A stretch of DNA of 8,678 nucleotides from DATFYI01 sp035315125. Lineage in GTDB: Bacteria; Chloroflexota; Anaerolineae; Anaerolineales; Anaerolineaceae. Both the position numbers and the translations under genes were made by a program. The stretch spans positions 1-8,678 of the forward strand of contig DATFYI010000270.1 in NCBI GenBank assembly GCA_035315125.1. Reading direction: 5' to 3'. The notes under the pieces are model-generated. The model had not been told where the DNA came from. It ran no database searches and was given only the letters and a program-made list of their open reading frames with translations. Shown in pieces: positions 5,864-8,678 of this stretch (position 1 is the first letter of the stretch; each line of letters begins with the position of its first letter).

Positions 5864-6486
5864 AAGGTTATTTTGCGTGACTTTCCACGATGATGTTCGG
5901 CGGTGATGATCGCTACGATTGTATCGACCGCTTCTTCCAGGCAATCTTGCGTGTTTACCACTATATAATCAAAATCGGGTATTCGTTGGAGTTCCTGATG
6001 GACCGTTTTCAGGCGGAGTTCCAGATTTTCGGGGGTTTCGGTTTGCCGTGCTTGCAAACGCTGCAGCCATTCCCCAGTATTGGCAGGGATTAAAAAGATT
6101 AAGATGGCATCCGGGCAAAGCGCATGAATGCGGGCCGCTCCCTGTACATCTACCCGCATGATGACATCTTTGCCGCTCTCAATCGCTTGCTTGATTTGAG
6201 ATTTCGGTACGCCCTTATACTGGTCGTAGACCATGGCATACTCGATGAACTCACCCCGGGCGATCATTTCCTCGAATACTTCCTTGGAGACAAAAAAGTA
6301 ATCGATCCCCTGGCGTTCGTTTTGCCGGGGGGGACGGGTTGTACAGGTCACCACAAAATGGAAATCAAGATGTCGGTTTTTTAAGGATTCTAGAACTGCA
6401 TCCTTGCCGACGCCGGAAGGCCCTGAAATAACAATCAGCAAAGGTTGGGGATGAAGAAAGTCGAAAGTTAGGATTTCATCGGGCAT
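5860..6486 (-). CDS. gmk: Guanylate kinase
   Basis: A 208-residue cytoplasmic enzyme converting GMP and ATP to GDP and ADP, essential for GTP and dGTP supply. Visible motifs: P-loop 'SGPSGVGKD' (21-29), the GMP-binding segment 'TTRPPRQNERQGIDYFF' (49-65, with R51, R54, E57, Y63), 'VYDQYKGVPKSQI' (86-98) and 'RVDVQGA' (111-117) with the Mg-associated Asp. A lid-type 'RLQARQTETPENLELRL' (142-158) follows. Length matches the family. The residue normally Gly after 'YY/YG' appears as 'YKGVP', a mild variation. The ATG at 6486 has only a weak ribosome site. First gene of a two-gene operon with the rhomboid protease; it shares a compact divergent promoter region with the zinc-ribbon gene. Confidence 0.95.
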   Translation of the reverse strand: MPDEILTFDFLHPQPLLIVISGPSGVGKDAVLESLKNRHLDFHFVVTCTTRPPRQNERQGIDYFFVSKEVFEEMIARGEFIEYAMVYDQYKGVPKSQIKQAIESGKDVIMRVDVQGAARIHALCPDAILIFLIPANTGEWLQRLQARQTETPENLELRLKTVHQELQRIPDFDYIVVNTQDCLEEAVDTIVAIITAEHHRGKSRKITL

Positions 6487-6511
6487 TTTTGGGTTCGTCT
6501 CTAACGGAAAA

Positions 6512-6545
6512 TTGATAATAGTTTGATTATAATTGATTAGTTGAT
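6512..6545 (+). repeat. Four TTGAT direct repeats in the divergent promoter region
   Basis: TTGAT occurs at 6512, 6523, 6533 and 6541. The first three are 11 and 10 bp apart, about one helical turn, so a protein could bind them on one face. They straddle the shared -10. The region is AT-rich, which raises the chance of coincidence. Confidence 0.35.
6526..6533. promoter_or_regulatory. Symmetric -10 serving both gmk and the zinc-ribbon gene
   Basis: ATTATAAT is its own reverse complement and contains a perfect TATAAT on each strand: 6528-6533 rightward and 6531-6526 leftward. Predicted starts are about 6540 (29 nt before the zinc-ribbon ATG) and 6519 (33 nt before the gmk ATG). No good -35 is visible on either side. 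Overlapping symmetric -10 elements giving divergent transcription are known in bacteria. Confidence 0.4.
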
Positions 6546-6568
6546 TCTTTGCTTATGGAGTGTATAAC

Positions 6569-7003
6569 ATGCCAAATTATGAATATCGCTGTTTGGATTG
6601 TCATCGGCGATTTGAAATCTACCTTTCTTTTTCGGAATACGGCCAGAAGACGGTTGAATGTCCACATTGTCACAGCAGTAACGTGCAGCGCAAAATCGGT
6701 CGGATCAGAATGGCCCGCTCAGATGAAAGCCGCATGGAAACCCTGGCGGATCCGAGCAATCTGGCCGGATTGGATGAAGATCCCAAATCCTTGGGACGGA
6801 TGATGCGCCAGATGAGCTCGCAAGTTGGCGAAGAAATGGGCCCGGAATTTGACGAGGTGGTTAAACGCCTTGAATCTGGCCAATCGCCGGATCAGATTGA
6901 AAAAGAATTGCCGGATCTGGGAGCTGGGGAAGCTGGCGTAATGGGGGGAATGGGCGGCATGGACGGTATGGGTGGTTTTGGCGGCGGCAGCGATGATTTT
7001 TAA
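6569..7003 (+). CDS. FmdB-family zinc-ribbon protein with Gly/Met-rich tail
   Basis: A 144-residue soluble protein. The N-terminal half is the FmdB/CxxC_CXXC_SSSS putative regulatory zinc ribbon: MPNYEYRCLDC, then ECPHCHSSNVQRKI, giving ligands C8, C11, C31 and C34. This family is widespread, small and functionally undefined; a regulatory role was proposed from the fmd operon of a methylotroph. Residues 66-117 form an acidic helical region (e.g. 'FDEVVKRLESGQSPDQIEKEL'). The end (120-144) is built of Gly-Gly-Met-like repeats closing with SDDF, like the GroEL C-terminal tail. The ATG at 6569 has GGAG at 6557-6560 with 8-nt spacing; a GTG three codons earlier overlaps that site and is less likely. 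Transcribed away from gmk. Confidence 0.88.
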   Translation: MPNYEYRCLDCHRRFEIYLSFSEYGQKTVECPHCHSSNVQRKIGRIRMARSDESRMETLADPSNLAGLDEDPKSLGRMMRQMSSQVGEEMGPEFDEVVKRLESGQSPDQIEKELPDLGAGEAGVMGGMGGMDGMGGFGGGSDDF

Positions 7004-7063
7004 ATCCATTGAACTGTTATCGGTTCACTTTTCAAGTTGCGCTGACAAATCGTAAATTGGCAC

Positions 7064-7092
7064 TTGACTTTCCATTTTAATTGACGTATTAT
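7064..7092 (+). promoter_or_regulatory. Sigma-70-type promoter for the ilvD leader
   Basis: TTGACT (7064-7069), a 17-nt spacer and TATTAT (7087-7092). The predicted start near 7099 lies about 25 nt before the leader ORF and about 230 nt before ilvD. It is the only good promoter seen between the zinc-ribbon gene and ilvD. Confidence 0.7.
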
Positions 7093-7124
7093 GATTAGAA
7101 ATATGTAAGCGGACAGACTTTTTT

Positions 7125-7235
7125 ATGACTTCATTCATCCTCGCTCTTGCAATTATTGTACTAATTTCGGTCCTCGTAATTATTGAGAGCCAATTTGAGC
7201 TTGGGTCGGTGAAGGTAAAGCAGAGAAGTAAGTAA
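7125..7235 (+). CDS. Branched-chain amino-acid leader peptide (36 codons)
   Basis: Short reading frame between a strong promoter and the terminator that precedes ilvD. It reads MTSF, then ILALAIIVLISVLVII (5-20), then ESQFELGSVKVKQRSK. Thirteen of the 16 residues 5-20 are Ile (6), Leu (4) or Val (3), the three amino acids whose synthesis needs IlvD. Codons include CTA and two GTA as well as common ones. The composition and form recall the E. coli ilvL leader, itself a run of Val/Ile/Leu before an attenuator. By that model, a ribosome short of charged Ile-, Leu- or Val-tRNA stalls here and lets transcription pass the terminator. The ribosome site is weak (GCGGA, about 11 nt upstream). The alternative is a genuine small one-helix membrane protein, since the peptide has one hydrophobic helix and a basic tail. 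Confidence 0.7.
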   Translation: MTSFILALAIIVLISVLVIIESQFELGSVKVKQRSK

Positions 7236-7282
7236 ATTAGAAGCAAATCGAAAACGAAGCATACCTAAAGAGCCACCCAAGC
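7199..7282 (+). promoter_or_regulatory. Candidate antiterminator of the ilvD attenuator
   Basis: GCTTGGGT (7199-7206) is exactly complementary to ACCCAAGC (7275-7282), the 5' arm and part of the loop of the terminator. With C7207 bulged, G7208, G7209 and U7210 extend the pairing to C7274, C7273 and G7272, about 11 pairs in all. This pairing and the terminator stem exclude each other. The upstream strand lies 15 nt after the last codon of the Ile/Leu/Val run, so a ribosome stalled in the run would leave it free. The enclosed loop is 61 nt long; no clear earlier pairing partner for 7199-7210 was found. Confidence 0.5.
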
Positions 7283-7300
7283 AAAGGGTGGCTCTTTTTT
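7267..7300 (+). terminator. Rho-independent terminator / attenuator before ilvD
   Basis: A perfect 10-bp stem AGAGCCACCC/GGGTGGCTCT (7269-7278, 7286-7295), extendable by two A-U pairs to 12, with a 7-nt loop AAGCAAA and a run of six T to 7300. It stands 31 nt after the leader stop codon and 28 nt before the ilvD start, with no new promoter after it, so ilvD expression from the upstream promoter must pass through it. Confidence 0.9.
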
Positions 7301-7316
7301 ATGGTAATTACAAAAA

Positions 7317-7331
7317 CGGAGGATTCTTGTG
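7317..7331 (+). promoter_or_regulatory. Ribosome binding site fixing the GTG start of ilvD
   Basis: CGGAGGA (7317-7323) stands five bases before GTG at 7329. No ATG in frame lies near it, and translation from this GTG begins at the family's normal N-terminus (V/M-RSDQIKQGI). Confidence 0.8.
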
Positions 7332-8678
7332 CGTTCAGATCAAATAAAACAAGGAATTGAACATTCACCCCATCGGGCTCTTTTAAAGGCAACGGGTGTT
7401 ACCGATGCTGATTTCAATAAACCCTTTGTTGCAATTGTCAATTCCTATGTCGATATTGTCCCGGGACACAACCATTTACAGGAATTTGGAAAACAAATCA
7501 AAGCGGCTGTTCGGGCTGCCGGCGGCGTGCCGTTCGAGTTCAATACAATTGCAGTCGATGATGGCATCGCCATGGGCCATGCCGGCATGAATTATTCGCT
7601 GCCATCGCGTGAGCTCATCGCCGATAGCGTGGAAACGATGATCGAAGCGCATTGTTTTGACGGGATGGTGTGTATCCCGAATTGTGACAAAATTGTGCCG
7701 GGTATGTTGATGGCGGCTGTACGGGTCAACATCCCGGCTATTTTTATCTCAGGTGGGCCAATGCCCGCCGGTCATACCCCCGATGGTCAGACTGTTGACC
7801 TGATTTCGGTTTTCGAAGCGGTTGGCGCTTATCAGCAGGGTAAGATCGACCGTGCCGCCTTAAAAATGGTCGAGGACTTTGCCTGCCCGGCTTGCGGTTC
7901 CTGCTCGGGTATGTTCACCGCCAACAGTATGAATTGTTTGATGGAAGTATTAGGCCTGGCGCTGCCCTACAACGGTTCAGCTCTGGCTAAAAGCCCTGAG
8001 CGCGAAGCATTGGCCGCCCAGGCCGGCCGCCGGATTATTGAGCTGATCGAGCAGCAAATCAAACCCCGCGATATCGTCACCCCGGAAGCTTTGGACGATG
8101 CTTTTGCCCTGGATATGGCCATGGGTGGTTCGACCAACACGGTGTTGCATGCCCTGGCAATTGCTAATGAAGCCGGCATCCAATATCCTCTGGATCGGAT
8201 CAATCGTGTGGCGGATCGAGTCCCATACCTTTGCAAAGTCAGCCCGGCCGGTAAATGGCATATGGAAGATGTTCATCGCGCTGGCGGCGTACCGGCCATT
8301 TTGAAAGAGGTCGCATCCGATGGAAATACTCTTCACCTGGATCGCATGACGGTCAGTGGGAAAACGCTGGGTGAAATGATCGCCACGGCTGAAGTGCGCG
8401 ATGACCAGGTGATCCACAGCAGAGAAAATGCTTATTCCCAGCATGGCAGTTTGGCGATCTTGTTCGGTAACCTGGCCCCCAAGGGCGCAGTCGTCAAAAC
8501 CGGTGGCGTCAGTCCTGCGATGATGAAATTCGCCGGTTCTGCTCGTATCTATGAATCCGAAGAAACCGCCATGTCTGGCATTATGGCGGGTGAAGTCAAA
8601 CCCGGCGACGTTGTAGTGATCCGCTACGAAGGTCCTAAAGGCGGTCCGGGCATGCAAGAAATGCTCAGTCCAAACAGC
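7329..8678 (+). CDS. ilvD: Dihydroxy-acid dehydratase (3' end beyond window)
   Basis: 450 codons without interruption, cut by the window edge; the family is about 550-620 residues. The enzyme dehydrates 2,3-dihydroxy-isovalerate and 2,3-dihydroxy-3-methylvalerate to the 2-oxo acids that give valine, leucine and isoleucine. Family signatures: 'NTIAVDDGIAMGH' (72-84), 'PSRELIADSVE' (92-102), 'CIPNCDKIVPGM' (115-126, cluster ligand C119, metal-associated D120), 'CPACGSCSGMFTANSMNCL' (186-204, ligand C192), 'MGGSTNTVLH' (265-274), 'HMEDVHRAGG' (311-320) and 'VVVIRYEGPKGGPGMQEML' (428-446). At the first cluster position it has 'VPGHNHL' (44-50) and no Cys, like E. coli IlvD and unlike the plant-type enzyme. 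The catalytic Ser region is outside the window. Expression is probably controlled by the leader attenuator upstream. Confidence 0.97.
   Translation, partial: MRSDQIKQGIEHSPHRALLKATGVTDADFNKPFVAIVNSYVDIVPGHNHLQEFGKQIKAAVRAAGGVPFEFNTIAVDDGIAMGHAGMNYSLPSRELIADSVETMIEAHCFDGMVCIPNCDKIVPGMLMAAVRVNIPAIFISGGPMPAGHTPDGQTVDLISVFEAVGAYQQGKIDRAALKMVEDFACPACGSCSGMFTANSMNCLMEVLGLALPYNGSALAKSPEREALAAQAGRRIIELIEQQIKPRDIVTPEALDDAFALDMAMGGSTNTVLHALAIANEAGIQYPLDRINRVADRVPYLCKVSPAGKWHMEDVHRAGGVPAILKEVASDGNTLHLDRMTVSGKTLGEMIATAEVRDDQVIHSRENAYSQHGSLAILFGNLAPKGAVVKTGGVSPAMMKFAGSARIYESEETAMSGIMAGEVKPGDVVVIRYEGPKGGPGMQEMLSPNS

Noticed and set aside
5864..5944. 27-residue N-terminal extension of the rhomboid protein
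   Set aside because: It is the alternate frame of the gmk 3' end; the ATGA junction at 5860-5863 is the standard coupling arrangement.
7010..7027. TGAAC/GTTCA hairpin after the zinc-ribbon gene as a terminator
   Set aside because: Only five pairs, mostly weak, with an interrupted T-run; not enough to call.
7025..7246. 73-codon minus-strand frame opposite the ilvD leader
   Set aside because: It runs antisense through the promoter and leader peptide, starts without a ribosome site and resembles no family known to me.
7283..7300. AAGGGTGGCTC resembles the start of a T-box motif (AGGGTGG)
   Set aside because: The rest of the T-box sequence (ACCGCG) is missing, and the match lies in the 3' arm of the terminator instead of before it. 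No T-box stem I or specifier loop was seen.
1..8678. Mobile elements, CRISPR arrays, tRNA and rRNA genes
   Set aside because: No transposase or integrase frames, no regularly spaced repeats and no tRNA- or rRNA-like sequences were seen on reading both strands.

Overview
The window is a bacterial chromosomal segment, about half G+C, with tightly packed genes and no sign of phage, plasmid, insertion sequence or CRISPR. The gene set is housekeeping: guanylate kinase, rhomboid protease, an ECF sigma/anti-sigma pair, an FmdB-type zinc-ribbon protein and dihydroxy-acid dehydratase. The style of the CBS, FmdB-like and polytopic membrane proteins suggests a Chloroflexota (Anaerolineae-like) organism. 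That assignment is inference from recalled family resemblance, not a search.

Layout, left to right. (1) 1-410: the first 34 codons of a leftward CBS-domain protein, with a well-formed promoter (TTGAAA-N17-TAATAT), two Crp/Fnr-type palindromes upstream of it and a palindrome in its 5' UTR. A leftward terminator for the next gene also lies here. (2) 411-1475: a leftward acyl-lipid desaturase of the Bacillus Des type, with its own promoter whose -10 sits inside a perfect 15-bp palindrome. (3) 1604-4676: an apparent leftward four-gene operon of ECF sigma factor, zinc-finger membrane anti-sigma factor (8-bp overlap with sigma) and two uncharacterised polytopic membrane proteins. This looks like an envelope-sensing module. 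(4) 4677-5044: non-coding, with nested inverted repeats. (5) 5045-6486: leftward gmk and rhomboid protease genes, coupled by an ATGA overlap. (6) 6487-6568: a divergent promoter region with a self-symmetric -10 (ATTATAAT) and four TTGAT repeats. (7) 6569-7003: rightward FmdB-family zinc-ribbon protein with a GroEL-like Gly/Met tail. (8) 7064-8678: rightward ilvD (450 codons, cut by the window end), preceded by a complete-looking attenuator.

The most interesting element is the ilvD leader. A strong promoter (TTGACT-N17-TATTAT) is followed by a 36-codon reading frame in which 13 of 16 consecutive residues are Ile, Leu or Val. A 12-bp stem terminator with a U-run comes next, and then ilvD. Bases 7199-7210, just after the Ile/Leu/Val run, can pair with the 5' arm of the terminator, giving a candidate antiterminator. 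This is the architecture of ribosome-mediated attenuation known from enterobacterial ilvGMEDA, here placed directly before ilvD and with no evident sequence relationship beyond the codon bias.
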